64,000 bases of DNA from Chelativorans intermedius (GTDB taxonomy: Bacteria > Pseudomonadota > Alphaproteobacteria > Rhizobiales > Rhizobiaceae). The stretch spans positions 1-64,000 of the forward strand of contig NZ_JAODNW010000007.1 in assembly GCF_025398255.1 (NCBI RefSeq), written 5' to 3'. Made by a program: the position numbers and the translations under genes. Of the stretch, positions 18,653 through 27,640 are shown piece after piece. Within the stretch, counting starts at the first letter, position 1. Each line of letters opens with the position of its first letter. Below the pieces are notes generated by a model that was given only the letters and a program-made list of their open reading frames with translations, was not told the origin of the DNA and did no database searches.

Positions 18653-20449
18653 ATGGCCATCGAGGCACGCGACAAGGGCACCACCGCAACGCAGGAAAGG
18701 CCGGGCAGGACCGCGCCCCGCCTGCCGGGCCGGCTTGCGGTGTCGCTGCGCCGCATGCTCGGCCACTACATGTTCTCCAGCCTCACGCGGCGCATCCTCA
18801 TCCTCAATTTCGGCGCCATGACGGTGCTGGTGGTGGGCGTCCTCTACATCAACCAGTTCCGCGACGCGCTCATCGACGCGCAGATCGAGAGCCTGAGAAC
18901 CCAGGGCAACATCATCGCCGGCGCCATCGCCGCCTCGGCCACGGTGGAGACGGACTCCATCCTCATCGACCCGGAGAAGCTTCTCGAGTTGCAGGCGGGC
19001 GAGAGCATGGCGCCCCAGCCCGACCAGTTCGAGAGCCTGGACTTTCCCATCAATCCCGAGATCGTCGCGCCTCTGTTGAGAAGGCTGATCTCGCCGGACA
19101 AGACCCGCGCCCGCATCTACGACCGCGATGCCAACCTGCTGCTCGATTCCCGTCACCTCTATTCCCGGGGGCAGATCCTGCGCTACGACCTGCCGACGCT
19201 CGACGAGGAAGAGGAGGAAGACCTCTTCGAGCGCTTCCTCGGCTGGCTCGGCCAGCGCTTCAACGCCTTCTTCCAGGGTGGGGAGCTGCCGATCGACCGC
19301 GAGCAGCCGGGTGGCAGCGGCGTCGCCTATGAGGAGGTGATGGCGGCGCTGACGGGCGGCACGCCCAAGGCGTTCGTGCGCCGCAGCGAGCAGGGCGAAT
19401 ATATCATCTCCGTCGCCGTGCCCATCCAGCGCTTCCGCGCCGTGCTGGGCGTCCTGCAGCTTTCCACCCAGGGCGACATCGACCGCATCATCGCCGAGGA
19501 GCGCTTGTCCATCCTGCGCGTCTTCGCCGTCGCCGCGCTGGTGACCGCGCTGTTGTCGCTGCTTCTGGCCTCCACCATCGCCAACCCGCTGCGCCGCCTG
19601 TCGGCCGCTGCCGTGCGCGTGCGCCGGGGGGTGAAGAACCGCGAAGAAATCCCGGACTTCTCGCATCGTCAGGATGAGATCGGCAATCTTTCCGTTGCCC
19701 TGCGCGACATGACGCGCGCGCTCTATGCCCGCCTTGACGCCATCGAGAGCTTCGCCGCCGACGTGGCGCACGAGCTGAAGAATCCGCTCACCTCGCTGCG
19801 CAGCGCCGTGGAAACCCTGCCGCTGGCCCGCGACCAGCGCGCGCGCGACCGGCTTCTGGAGATCATCCAGCATGACGTGCGCCGGCTCGACCGGCTGATC
19901 ACCGACATTTCCGATGCCTCGCGGCTGGACGCTGAGATGGTGCGCGAAGACGCCGAACCCATCGACCTGAAGAAGTTCGTGGGCGATCTGGTGGCCGGCA
20001 TCCGCGATGCCGGCAGCGCCAGGCGCAAGCCGGTCGAGATCGCCTTCAAGGTGGAAGGCCGGGCCGACCAGCGCTTTGTGGTGCCCGGCCATGACCTGCG
20101 GCTTGGCCAGGTCATCACCAACCTGATCGAGAATGCCCGTTCCTTCGTGCCGGAGGAGGGCGGGCGCATCGCCCTTACCCTGTCGCGCGCCGGCCGCCAC
20201 ATCCTCCTGACGGTGGACGACAACGGCCCCGGCATCCGCGCCGAGAACATCGAGCGCATCTTCGAGCGTTTCTATACGGACAGGCCGGCAGGCGAAGCCT
20301 TCGGCCAGAACTCCGGGCTCGGCCTGTCGATCAGCCGCCAGATCATCGAGGCGCATGGTGGCACGCTGACGGCGGAGAACATTCCCGGCGCCAAGCCCGG
20401 CGAGGTGCGCGGCGCGCGCTTCGTCATTGCCCTGCCGGCGGAGAGCTGA
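18653..20449 (+). CDS. chvG: Sensor histidine kinase ChvG (ExoS)
   Basis: ChvG is the inner-membrane partner of ChvI. The 598-residue protein has a cytoplasmic lead, TM1 (about residues 48-66), a large periplasmic domain (about 67-282) where the inhibitor ExoR would act, TM2 near 283-305, HAMP, and the HisKA H-box AADVAHELKNPLTSL with H373. The ATPase domain shows NLIENARSF, DDNGPGI and GLGLSISRQI. The periplasmic part contains an acidic run (LDEEEEEDLFE). hprK follows after 4 bases. Confidence 0.95.
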   Translation: MAIEARDKGTTATQERPGRTAPRLPGRLAVSLRRMLGHYMFSSLTRRILILNFGAMTVLVVGVLYINQFRDALIDAQIESLRTQGNIIAGAIAASATVETDSILIDPEKLLELQAGESMAPQPDQFESLDFPINPEIVAPLLRRLISPDKTRARIYDRDANLLLDSRHLYSRGQILRYDLPTLDEEEEEDLFERFLGWLGQRFNAFFQGGELPIDREQPGGSGVAYEEVMAALTGGTPKAFVRRSEQGEYIISVAVPIQRFRAVLGVLQLSTQGDIDRIIAEERLSILRVFAVAALVTALLSLLLASTIANPLRRLSAAAVRVRRGVKNREEIPDFSHRQDEIGNLSVALRDMTRALYARLDAIESFAADVAHELKNPLTSLRSAVETLPLARDQRARDRLLEIIQHDVRRLDRLITDISDASRLDAEMVREDAEPIDLKKFVGDLVAGIRDAGSARRKPVEIAFKVEGRADQRFVVPGHDLRLGQVITNLIENARSFVPEEGGRIALTLSRAGRHILLTVDDNGPGIRAENIERIFERFYTDRPAGEAFGQNSGLGLSISRQIIEAHGGTLTAENIPGAKPGEVRGARFVIALPAES

Positions 20450-20453
20450 AGCC

Positions 20454-20900
20454 ATGGCGCCGGCCAACCGACACGCAAGCCTGGTGATCGCCGGCGAAAG
20501 CGGCGTGCTCATCACCGGGCCCTCCGGCAGCGGCAAGACGGAGCTGGCGCTGGCGCTCATGGCCCATTGCACGGCGCATGGACGCTTCGCGCGGCTGGTG
20601 TCGGACGACCAGGTCTTCCTCTCCGCTGCCGCCGGCCGGCTCATCGGCCGCGCACCGCCCACCATCGCCGGCCTTGCCGAGGCGCGCGGCTTTGGCCCGG
20701 CGGCGATAGCCCACCAGTCCCGCGCGGTTGTCGATCTCGTGGTGCGGCTGGTGGCCGCGGAAGCCGCCCCCCGCCTGCACGAGGGCGAGGAGATGCACCT
20801 GCAAGGCGTTGTCGTGCCCTGTCTGGAGCTCGCCGCGCGCCGCACGCAGGGCGCGGTTTTCGCCGTTGCGGCGCGCCTCGGCCTGCCTCCATTTTCCTGA
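20454..20900 (+). CDS. hprK: Short-form HPr kinase/phosphorylase
   Basis: HprK phosphorylates the regulatory Ser of HPr. This 148-residue protein is the short alphaproteobacterial form made only of the kinase domain: P-loop GPSGSGKTELAL (about residues 23-34), LVSDDQVFLS, and the family motif region GLAEARGFGP. ATG 20454 lies 4 bases after chvG and gives MAPANRHASLVIAGESGV. It belongs to the chvI-chvG-hprK-manX-ptsH cluster typical of alphaproteobacteria, linking PTS state to ChvGI output. Confidence 0.94.
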   Translation: MAPANRHASLVIAGESGVLITGPSGSGKTELALALMAHCTAHGRFARLVSDDQVFLSAAAGRLIGRAPPTIAGLAEARGFGPAAIAHQSRAVVDLVVRLVAAEAAPRLHEGEEMHLQGVVVPCLELAARRTQGAVFAVAARLGLPPFS

Positions 20901-20948
20901 AGCTGTTCCGGAAGCGTCAAAATTCCGTCAAATCGTGGCAGATTTGGG

Positions 20949-20975
20949 CTTGTCAACGCTTTGTGCGTTGACAAG
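20949..20975. repeat. Perfect 11-bp inverted repeat upstream of manX
   Basis: CTTGTCAACGC (20949-20959) and GCGTTGACAAG (20965-20975) are exact inverted arms around a five-base loop. It lies in the 247-base gap between hprK and manX. No run of T follows on the plus strand, so it is either an operator or an mRNA hairpin rather than a standard terminator. Confidence 0.7.
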
Positions 20976-21147
20976 ATAGCGCTCTTGTCGGAGGCAGAGG
21001 ACAAGGGTCGAAGGCCGGTCGCTGATTGGCTGTTGGGTGGTCGCGGACGTTTCACATCGGGTTTGAGCCATTTGAGCGGAGTGACAGTGTGACAGCCTGG
21101 AAGCGCAAGGCCGGGGTCGGGCGGCACCGGCGCAAAACGGGTATGCG

Positions 21148-21549
21148 ATGATCGGTATCGTTCTCGTCACCCACGGGCGACTGGCGGAGGAGTTCCGTCA
21201 TGCCGTCGAGCATGTGGTCGGCCCGCAGGAAAATCTCGAAACGGTCTCCATCGGTGCCGAGGACGACATGGAGCAGCGCCGCCGCGACATCGTCGACGCG
21301 GTGGCCCGCGCCGACACGGGCGCCGGCGTCATCATCCTCACCGACATGTTCGGCGGCACGCCGTCCAATCTCGCCATCTCGGTGATGGATGCCGGGCGTG
21401 TGGAGGTGGTCGCCGGGATGAACCTGCCCATGCTCATCAAGCTTTCCAGCGTGCGCGCCGGCAACGACATGGCGCTGGCGCTGGAAGAGGCGCAGACCGC
21501 CGGCCGCAAGTACATCAATGTGGCAAGCCAGGTGCTGAACGGCAAATGA
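21148..21549 (+). CDS. manX: PTS mannose-family IIA protein (regulatory)
   Basis: The 133-residue protein is an EIIA-Man domain: phosphorylated His in MIGIVLVTHGRLAEEF (H9) and the GVIILTDMFGGTPSNLAI motif. It accepts phosphate from HPr. No sugar permease (IIB/IIC/IID) is near, so in this cluster it is regulatory rather than a transporter part, as known for rhizobial PTS. It overlaps ptsH by four bases and is preceded by a 247-base gap with a perfect inverted repeat. Confidence 0.93.
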   Translation: MIGIVLVTHGRLAEEFRHAVEHVVGPQENLETVSIGAEDDMEQRRRDIVDAVARADTGAGVIILTDMFGGTPSNLAISVMDAGRVEVVAGMNLPMLIKLSSVRAGNDMALALEEAQTAGRKYINVASQVLNGK

Positions 21550-21854
21550 GCACCACGCCGTCCACAGCCGCGAGAGAGGATAGCGTTGTCGCGCGCGAAT
21601 TCACGATCGTCAATCAGCGCGGGCTGCATGCCCGCGCCTCGGCCAAGTTCGTCCAGCTCGTGGCCAGCCACGATGCGCAGGTGACCGTGGAGAAGGACGG
21701 CATCTCCGTCGGCGGCACCTCCATCATGGGCCTGATGATGCTGGCCGCCAGCCCCGGATGCCGCATCCGGGTCACCGCGCGCGGTCCCGAGGCGGCGGCC
21801 GTCATGCAGGCGCTGGAGGAGCTGGTCGTCAGCCGCTTCGGCGAGGAGTGCTGA
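21546..21854 (+). CDS. ptsH: HPr phosphocarrier protein
   Basis: HPr passes phosphate from EI (or EI-Ntr) to IIA and is phosphorylated on Ser by HprK. The 102-residue protein has the catalytic His in NQRGLHARASAKFV (H28) and the regulatory Ser in GGTSIMGLMML (S59), exactly 31 residues apart as in classical HPr (His15/Ser46). The N-terminus is about 13 residues longer than usual. ATG overlaps the manX stop. Confidence 0.95.
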   Translation: MSTTPSTAAREDSVVAREFTIVNQRGLHARASAKFVQLVASHDAQVTVEKDGISVGGTSIMGLMMLAASPGCRIRVTARGPEAAAVMQALEELVVSRFGEEC

Positions 21855-21879
21855 GGCGGCTGCCGGCAGATATGCACGC

Positions 21880-21895
21880 ATAAAGATTTCTTTAT
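21880..21895. promoter_or_regulatory. Palindromic operator-like site upstream of ahcY
   Basis: ATAAAGA-TT-TCTTTAT is a perfect seven-base inverted repeat around two bases, 102 bases before the ahcY start. A similar symmetric site is expected for an ArsR-type methionine-cycle regulator (SahR family) known to control ahcY and metH in Proteobacteria; that link is inference. The adjacent TATATA may be part of a -10. Confidence 0.55.
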
Positions 21896-21997
21896 ATATC
21901 GTTGTCGCCCGTCTTCCGATCTGCTAGGGCAGAAGGCAAGGTTGCGCCTGCCTGCGCTGCGGGCGCGGGAATTATGTCGATTTGGAGTATCAAGCCG

Positions 21998-23395
21998 ATG
22001 GCCGACACCGATTATGTGGTTGCCGATATCTCCCTTGCCGGCTGGGGCCGCCGGGAGATCGAGATTGCCGAGACCGAGATGCCCGGCCTCATGGCCTGCC
22101 GCGAGGAGTTCGCCGGCAGGCAGCCGCTCAAGGGCGCGCGCATCGCCGGCTCGCTGCACATGACCATCCAGACCGCCGTTCTGATCGAGACGCTCAAGGC
22201 GCTGGGGGCGCAGGTGCGCTGGGCGTCCTGCAACATCTTCTCCACCCAGGATCACGCGGCGGCAGCCATCGCCGAGACCGGCACCCCGGTCTTCGCCATC
22301 AAGGGCGAGACGCTGGAGGACTACTGGTCCTACACCGATCGCATCTTCCAGTGGCCGGACGGCGAGCCGGCGAACATGATCCTCGACGACGGCGGCGATG
22401 CCACCATGTACATTCTGCTCGGCGCGCGTGCCGAGGCGGGCGAGGACGTGCTCTCCGATCCCGGCAGCGAGGAGGAGGAAATCCTCTTCGCCCAGATCAG
22501 GAAGCGCATGGCGGCCAGCCCCGGCTTCTTCACGCGCCAGCGCGATGCCATCCGCGGCGTGACGGAGGAGACGACGACCGGCGTCAACCGCCTCTATCAG
22601 CTTCAGAAAAAGGGCATGCTGCCGTTTCCGGCCATCAATGTGAACGACTCCGTCACCAAGTCGAAGTTCGACAACAAGTATGGCTGCAAGGAATCGCTGG
22701 TGGACGGCATCCGCCGCGCCACCGATGTGATGATGGCCGGCAAGGTGGCCATCGTCTGCGGCTATGGCGATGTGGGCAAGGGGTCGGCTCAGTCGCTGGC
22801 CGGTGCGGGCGCCCGCGTCAAGGTGACGGAGGCCGATCCCATCTGCGCCCTGCAGGCGGCGATGGATGGCTTCGAGGTGGTCACGCTGGAGGAGGCCGCC
22901 CCCACCGCCGACATCATCATCACCGCCACCGGCAACAAGGACGTCGTCTCCCTCGATCTGATGCGCAAGATGAAGGACATGACGATCCTCGGCAATATCG
23001 GCCACTTCGACAACGAGATCCAGGTCTCCGCCCTGCGCAACTTCAAGTGGACCAACATCAAGCCGCAGGTGGACATGGTGACGTTCCCCGACGGCAAGCG
23101 CATCATCCTGCTGTCGGAGGGGCGGCTGCTCAATCTGGGCAACGCCACCGGCCACCCCAGCTTCGTCATGTCGGCCTCCTTCACCAATCAGGTGCTGGCA
23201 CAGATCGAGCTGTGGACGCGCCCCGGCCAGTACGAGAACCGCGTCTACGTGCTGCCCAAGCATCTGGACGAGAAGGTGGCGCGCCTGCATCTGGACAAGC
23301 TGGGGGCCAAGCTGACGCAGCTTTCGCCCGAGCAGGCCGCCTATATCGGCGTCAGCCCGGAAGGTCCGTTCAAGCCCGACCACTACAGATACTGA
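21998..23395 (+). CDS. ahcY: S-adenosylhomocysteine hydrolase
   Basis: AhcY splits S-adenosylhomocysteine into adenosine and homocysteine, recycling the product of methyltransferases. The 465-residue protein has the NAD-binding [18 protein letters not shown], substrate motifs [15 protein letters not shown] and [12 protein letters not shown], and the C-terminal [13 protein letters not shown] 21998 gives [15 protein letters not shown]; an in-frame ATG 24 bases upstream (21974) is less likely. Upstream is a palindromic site and downstream a clear intrinsic terminator, so the gene is a single unit after ptsH. Confidence 0.97.
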   Translation: MADTDYVVADISLAGWGRREIEIAETEMPGLMACREEFAGRQPLKGARIAGSLHMTIQTAVLIETLKALGAQVRWASCNIFSTQDHAAAAIAETGTPVFAIKGETLEDYWSYTDRIFQWPDGEPANMILDDGGDATMYILLGARAEAGEDVLSDPGSEEEEILFAQIRKRMAASPGFFTRQRDAIRGVTEETTTGVNRLYQLQKKGMLPFPAINVNDSVTKSKFDNKYGCKESLVDGIRRATDVMMAGKVAIVCGYGDVGKGSAQSLAGAGARVKVTEADPICALQAAMDGFEVVTLEEAAPTADIIITATGNKDVVSLDLMRKMKDMTILGNIGHFDNEIQVSALRNFKWTNIKPQVDMVTFPDGKRIILLSEGRLLNLGNATGHPSFVMSASFTNQVLAQIELWTRPGQYENRVYVLPKHLDEKVARLHLDKLGAKLTQLSPEQAAYIGVSPEGPFKPDHYRY

Positions 23396-23424
23396 CACCC
23401 GCCAGCAGCAGCACAACATGTTGA

Positions 23425-23461
23425 ATGCCGGACCTGAACCCCAGGGTCCGGCATCATTTTT
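23425..23461 (+). terminator. Intrinsic terminator of ahcY
   Basis: ATGCCGGACC (23425-23434) pairs perfectly with GGTCCGGCAT (23445-23454), followed by CA and five T. It lies 30 bases after the ahcY stop and ends that transcript before divL. Confidence 0.88.
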
Positions 23462-23588
23462 GTCCCGCCGCCGCCTTCACCCGGATTCGCTCACCGGGTA
23501 CATTGCGGTGATTCGGAGCGCCGAAGGCGCGTGCCTTTGGCGCATATCGGGCGGTCTTGGAGATCACGCGGCGGAGAGGATGCAAGAC

Positions 23589-26126
23589 ATGCCGGGGCTG
23601 GACCCGCTGGCGCGCGGGGATTCTGGGCCTCAGGCCCGCAGCAGGGAACGAGGCGGCAAGGGCAGGCGCCGCTGGCGCTCCAGTGTGCCCTTTTCGCTGC
23701 TTGCCTGGGCTGCCGCCACGCGCCAGGCCGTGGCGGCCGACCATGCCATCGCGCTGCCCTTCGGCGGCATCTCCATCGGCGCCTCCCAGGTCATCCAGCT
23801 TTCCATTCTCGCCGGCGTCATGGGGGCCGCGCTCCTGTCGGCCATCTGGCTCATCCGCCAGCGCACCCGCATCGCCGCCGAAAACGCGCAGTTGAGAACG
23901 CGGGTTGCCGAGCTTTCCGCTGCGCTCTCGCGCGCCGAGTCGCTGCTCAATCTGAAGGACCAGCGCATCGTGGTGTGGCCCGGCGATGGCGACCGGCCCT
24001 CCGTCGCCGGCGAATTGCCGGCCGACAGCGGCGCTCCCCGCGAGCGCAGCACCTTTCTCGCCTTCGGCCGCTGGCTGATGCCCAGATCCGCCGCCGCGCT
24101 GGAGCGTGCCTGCCGCACCCTGCGCGAGAAGGGAACCGGCTTCGACCTGGTGGCCGAGACGCGCGACGGCGTTCTCCTGGATGTGCAGGGGCGCCGCTCG
24201 GCGCTGCACGCGGTCGTCCGCTTTTCCTCGCTCTCCGCCGCCCAGACCGAGCATGCCCGGCTGAGGCTGGCGCATGAGCGGCTGGCGGCCGACCATGAAA
24301 ATCTTCTTGGTCTCATCGACGCGCTCGACATGCCCTGTTGGCTGCGCGACGAGGCGGGGCGGCTGAAGTGGGTCAACGCGGCCTATGCGCGCGCGGTGGA
24401 AGCGGCGAGCGCGCAGGCCGCGCTGCACCGCGGCGAGGAGCTGCTGCCCACGCCGGCGCGCATGGCCATCGCGCAGCACCACGATCGCCACCCGGTCTTC
24501 AGCGAGCCCCTTTCCACGGTGGTGAGCGGCGAGCGGCGCGTCTATCGCGTCACCGACTTTGCCGGCGAAAGCGGCAGCGCCGGCTTCGCCTTCGACGCCA
24601 GCGAGATCGAGGCGCTGAAGCGCGAGTTCGAAAGCACGGTGCAGAGCCATGCCGCCACGCTCGACCAGCTCAACACCGCCGTGGCCATCTTCGATGCCGA
24701 TCAGAAGCTGAAATTCTACAATCAGGCATTCCAGAAGCTGTGGGACCTCGATGTTGCCTTCCTCGATGCCGGCCCGGAGAATGCGCTCCTGCTCGACCGG
24801 CTGCGCAGCGAAAGCAAGCTGGCCGAGCAGCCCGAATGGCGCCGCTGGAAGGAGCAGCTCCTGTCCGCCTATCGCGCGGTGGAGCCGCAGGAGCATTGGT
24901 GGCACCTGCCCGACGGCCGCACGGTCCGCGTCATCGCCAACCCGCAGCCCAAGGGCGGGGTGACCTGGGTGTTCGAGAATCTGACGGAAAAGATCGACCT
25001 GGAAAGCCGCTACAACGCCGCCATAAGGGTGCAGAGCGAGACGCTCGACAACCTGGCGGAAGGGGTTGCCGTCTTCGGCCCCGACGGCCGGCTGCGCCTG
25101 TCGAACCCCGCCTTCCGCACATTGTGGAACATCCCGGAGCGGCTGGTTGAGGCGGGCACCCACATATCGGCCCTCAAGGCCGTCTGCGAGCCCCTGGCCA
25201 TGCCAAGCCCATGGGACGACTTCGTCGCCGCCGCAACGGGCTTCGACGACGAGCGGCGCGACAGCAGCGGCCGCACCGAGCTTGCGGCCGGCACCATCCT
25301 TCACTACGCGATCATCCACCTGCCCAATGGCCAGGTGATGATGACCTTCGTGGATGTGACCGACAGCGTGAATGTCGAGCGCGCACTGAAGGAGAAGAAC
25401 GAGGCGCTGGAGAAGGCCGACAAGCTGAAGAACGATTTCGTCCAGCACGTCTCCTACGAGCTCAGGTCGCCGCTCACCAACATCATCGGCTTCACCGAGC
25501 TTCTGGCGCTGGAGACCACGGGTCCGCTCAACGAGCGGCAGCGCGAATACGTCGATCACATCGGCTCCTCCTCCTCGCTGCTTCTCACCGTGGTCAACGA
25601 CATTCTCGATCTTGCCACGGTCGATGCAGGCATCATGGAGTTGGAGATCGGAGAGGTGCAGATCCGGCCCACCGTCCAGTCGGCGGCGGAGCTGGTGGCC
25701 GAGCGCCTGCGCGAGCATGACATCACGCTCGCCCTCGATCTCGACGATGCTCCCGTTTCCTTCCACGCGGATGAGAACCGGGTGCGCCAGATCCTCTACA
25801 ACCTGTTGAGCAACGCCGCCAATTATGCGCCGGAGAAGAGCCGCATCGTGCTGGCCGCCCGCGCCTGCGGCGAGGGGGTCGAGTTCTGCGTCCATGACGA
25901 TGGACCGGGCATGCCGCCGGAGGTGCTGGCCACCATCTTCCGGCGTTTCGAGTCGAGCGGCAGGGGCGGCCGCCGGCGCGGCGCCGGCCTCGGCCTTTCC
26001 ATCGTCAAGAGCTTTGTCGAGCTGCATGGCGGCGCGGTGGAGATCGAGACCGGGGAGGGCCGTGGCACGACGGTCATCTGCCGCTTTCCCCTGGCGCCCA
26101 CGGGCGTGCGCGCCGCGGCGGAATAA
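23589..26126 (+). CDS. divL: DivL-like cell-cycle kinase with Tyr in place of the H-box His
   Basis: DivL is a multi-PAS membrane pseudokinase that controls CckA and through it CtrA. The 845-residue protein has an N-terminal membrane anchor (VIQLSILAGVMGAALLSAIW), several PAS-like segments (for example AVAIFDADQKLKFYNQAF, GVAVFGPDGRLRLSN), a HisKA helix with NDFVQHVSYELRSPLTN where Tyr (about residue 623) replaces the usual His, and an ATPase domain with NLLSNAANYAP, DDGPGMPP and GAGLGLSIVK. GAGAGGA stands 8 bases before ATG 23589; ATG 23580 is an alternative. Placement next to ahcY and tsaE fits Rhizobiales. The Tyr is the defining DivL mark. Confidence 0.85.
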   Translation: MPGLDPLARGDSGPQARSRERGGKGRRRWRSSVPFSLLAWAAATRQAVAADHAIALPFGGISIGASQVIQLSILAGVMGAALLSAIWLIRQRTRIAAENAQLRTRVAELSAALSRAESLLNLKDQRIVVWPGDGDRPSVAGELPADSGAPRERSTFLAFGRWLMPRSAAALERACRTLREKGTGFDLVAETRDGVLLDVQGRRSALHAVVRFSSLSAAQTEHARLRLAHERLAADHENLLGLIDALDMPCWLRDEAGRLKWVNAAYARAVEAASAQAALHRGEELLPTPARMAIAQHHDRHPVFSEPLSTVVSGERRVYRVTDFAGESGSAGFAFDASEIEALKREFESTVQSHAATLDQLNTAVAIFDADQKLKFYNQAFQKLWDLDVAFLDAGPENALLLDRLRSESKLAEQPEWRRWKEQLLSAYRAVEPQEHWWHLPDGRTVRVIANPQPKGGVTWVFENLTEKIDLESRYNAAIRVQSETLDNLAEGVAVFGPDGRLRLSNPAFRTLWNIPERLVEAGTHISALKAVCEPLAMPSPWDDFVAAATGFDDERRDSSGRTELAAGTILHYAIIHLPNGQVMMTFVDVTDSVNVERALKEKNEALEKADKLKNDFVQHVSYELRSPLTNIIGFTELLALETTGPLNERQREYVDHIGSSSSLLLTVVNDILDLATVDAGIMELEIGEVQIRPTVQSAAELVAERLREHDITLALDLDDAPVSFHADENRVRQILYNLLSNAANYAPEKSRIVLAARACGEGVEFCVHDDGPGMPPEVLATIFRRFESSGRGGRRRGAGLGLSIVKSFVELHGGAVEIETGEGRGTTVICRFPLAPTGVRAAAE

Positions 26127-26134
26127 GCGGCTCG

Positions 26135-27640
26135 ATGTCGGCGCAACGGTCCTTCACGCGCGTCCTGCCCGACGAAGGGGCGACGGACCGGCTGGGCCAG
26201 GACCTGGCGATCGCGCTCAGACCCGGAGATGTCGTCGCCCTTCACGGCGATCTCGGCATGGGCAAGACGGCGCTCGCCCGTGCCGTGATCCGCGCCCTGG
26301 CCGACGACCCGGCCCTGGAGGTGCCGAGTCCCACCTTCACCCTGGCGCAGAGCTATGCGCTGCGCATCCCCGTTCATCACTTCGATCTCTATCGTCTCTC
26401 CGGCGCGGAAGAGCTGGAGGAGCTGGGTCTGGAGGAAGCCGCGTCCGGCGGCATCGCGCTTGTCGAATGGCCCGAGCGCGCGCCCGACGCCTTCGCCGAT
26501 GCCATCCGTGTCACCCTGCGCGAGCGCGGCACAGGCCGCACTGTCGAGATCGCGGCCCCATCCGGGGCAGAACCCCGCCTTGCCCGCAGCTTCGCCATCC
26601 GATCCTTCCTGGACCGCGCCGGCCACCAGGAGGCCAGGCGCTCCTATCTGCTGGGCGATGCCTCCATCCGCGCCTACGAGACGATCACACGGCCGGGCGT
26701 TCCCCCTCTCATCCTGATGGATGCGCCGGAACGGCGCGACGAGCCGGTGCTGCGCGACGGCCTGCCCTACAGCCGCCTTGCCCGCCTTGCCCAGTCGGTG
26801 GCCGCCTTCGTGGGCGTGGCAAACGCCCTGCGCGAGGCCGGTTTCTCCACCCCCCGCATCCATGCCCAGGATCTGGAGCAGGGGCTGCTTCTGGTGGAAC
26901 ATCTGGGCGAGGAGCATTTCGTGGCCACCGGCGGCGCACCCTTGGAGGCGCGCTATCTGGCTGCCGCACGCCTGCTTGCCGCGCTGCACGAGCGCGGATC
27001 GCCATCCCGCTTTCCCGTCGCGCCGGGCGTCGAGCATGTCCCCCCGCTCTACGACCGCACGGCACTCGGCGTGGAAACGGAGCTTCTGCTCGACTGGTAT
27101 CTGCCGTTTGTGAAGGGCCGCGCGGCCAGCGGGGCGGAGCGGCACACCTTCCAGAACCTCTGGCAGGCTTTGTTTGCGCGGCTGGAGACCGCCGAGCAGG
27201 GCCTCGTTCTGCGGGATTTCCACTCCCCCAACATCATCTGGCGCGAGCAGGAGCAGGGGCTTGCGCGCCTCGGTCTGGTCGATGTGCAGGATGCCGTGTT
27301 CGGCCCCGTGGCCTATGATGTCGCCTCGCTGGCGCTCGACGCACGTGCCACCATTTCCCCGTCTCTGGAGCGCGCCATCCTCGATGCCTATCGCGCCGCG
27401 CGCACCGGTGCCGGCTTCGATCCAGCGCGCTTCGAGGAGGCCTATGCCATCAGCGCCGCCCAGCGCAACACGAAGCTTCTGGGCACCTTCGTGCGGCTGG
27501 CCCGGCGCGACGGCAAGCCCGGCTACCTGCACCATCTGCCGCGCATCCGCACCTATCTGCGAAGGGTGCTCGCGCACCCCGTCCTTCACGGCCTGCGGGC
27601 CTTCTATGAGGCGCACGGACTGCTGGAGGAAGAGCAATGA
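26135..27640 (+). CDS. tsaE: TsaE fused to an AmgK-like sugar kinase/phosphotransferase
   Basis: The 501-residue protein joins two enzymes. Residues 1-150 are TsaE, the ATPase of the tRNA t6A37 complex: Walker A GDLGMGKT (38-45), SPTFTLAQSY and VEWPER. Residues about 170-501 are an aminoglycoside-phosphotransferase-fold kinase of the AmgK type (anomeric MurNAc/GlcNAc kinase in cell-wall recycling), with VLRDFHSPNIIW (D361) and LVDVQDAVFGPVAYDVASL. This fusion is known in Rhizobiales. Usually murU, the nucleotidyltransferase partner of AmgK, comes next; here a dehydratase-like SDR does. It starts 8 bases after divL. Confidence 0.9.
   Translation: MSAQRSFTRVLPDEGATDRLGQDLAIALRPGDVVALHGDLGMGKTALARAVIRALADDPALEVPSPTFTLAQSYALRIPVHHFDLYRLSGAEELEELGLEEAASGGIALVEWPERAPDAFADAIRVTLRERGTGRTVEIAAPSGAEPRLARSFAIRSFLDRAGHQEARRSYLLGDASIRAYETITRPGVPPLILMDAPERRDEPVLRDGLPYSRLARLAQSVAAFVGVANALREAGFSTPRIHAQDLEQGLLLVEHLGEEHFVATGGAPLEARYLAAARLLAALHERGSPSRFPVAPGVEHVPPLYDRTALGVETELLLDWYLPFVKGRAASGAERHTFQNLWQALFARLETAEQGLVLRDFHSPNIIWREQEQGLARLGLVDVQDAVFGPVAYDVASLALDARATISPSLERAILDAYRAARTGAGFDPARFEEAYAISAAQRNTKLLGTFVRLARRDGKPGYLHHLPRIRTYLRRVLAHPVLHGLRAFYEAHGLLEEEQ

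Noticed and set aside
20968-20996. TTGACA as a -35 for manX
   Set aside because: It lies inside the inverted repeat, and no -10-like sequence occurs 16-18 bases later.
18614-21127. 837-codon minus-strand frame across chvG and hprK
   Set aside because: Antisense to well-supported genes and without any recognisable domain.
21855-21997. SAH or SAM riboswitch upstream of ahcY
   Set aside because: The 143-base leader does not show a riboswitch fold that I recognise; a protein-binding palindrome explains it better.
23454-26027. 857-codon open frame on the minus strand across divL
   Set aside because: It is the antisense shadow of a GC-rich gene. Its product is a low-complexity mix of Arg, Gly, Leu and Val with no motif, while the plus strand has clear PAS and kinase motifs.
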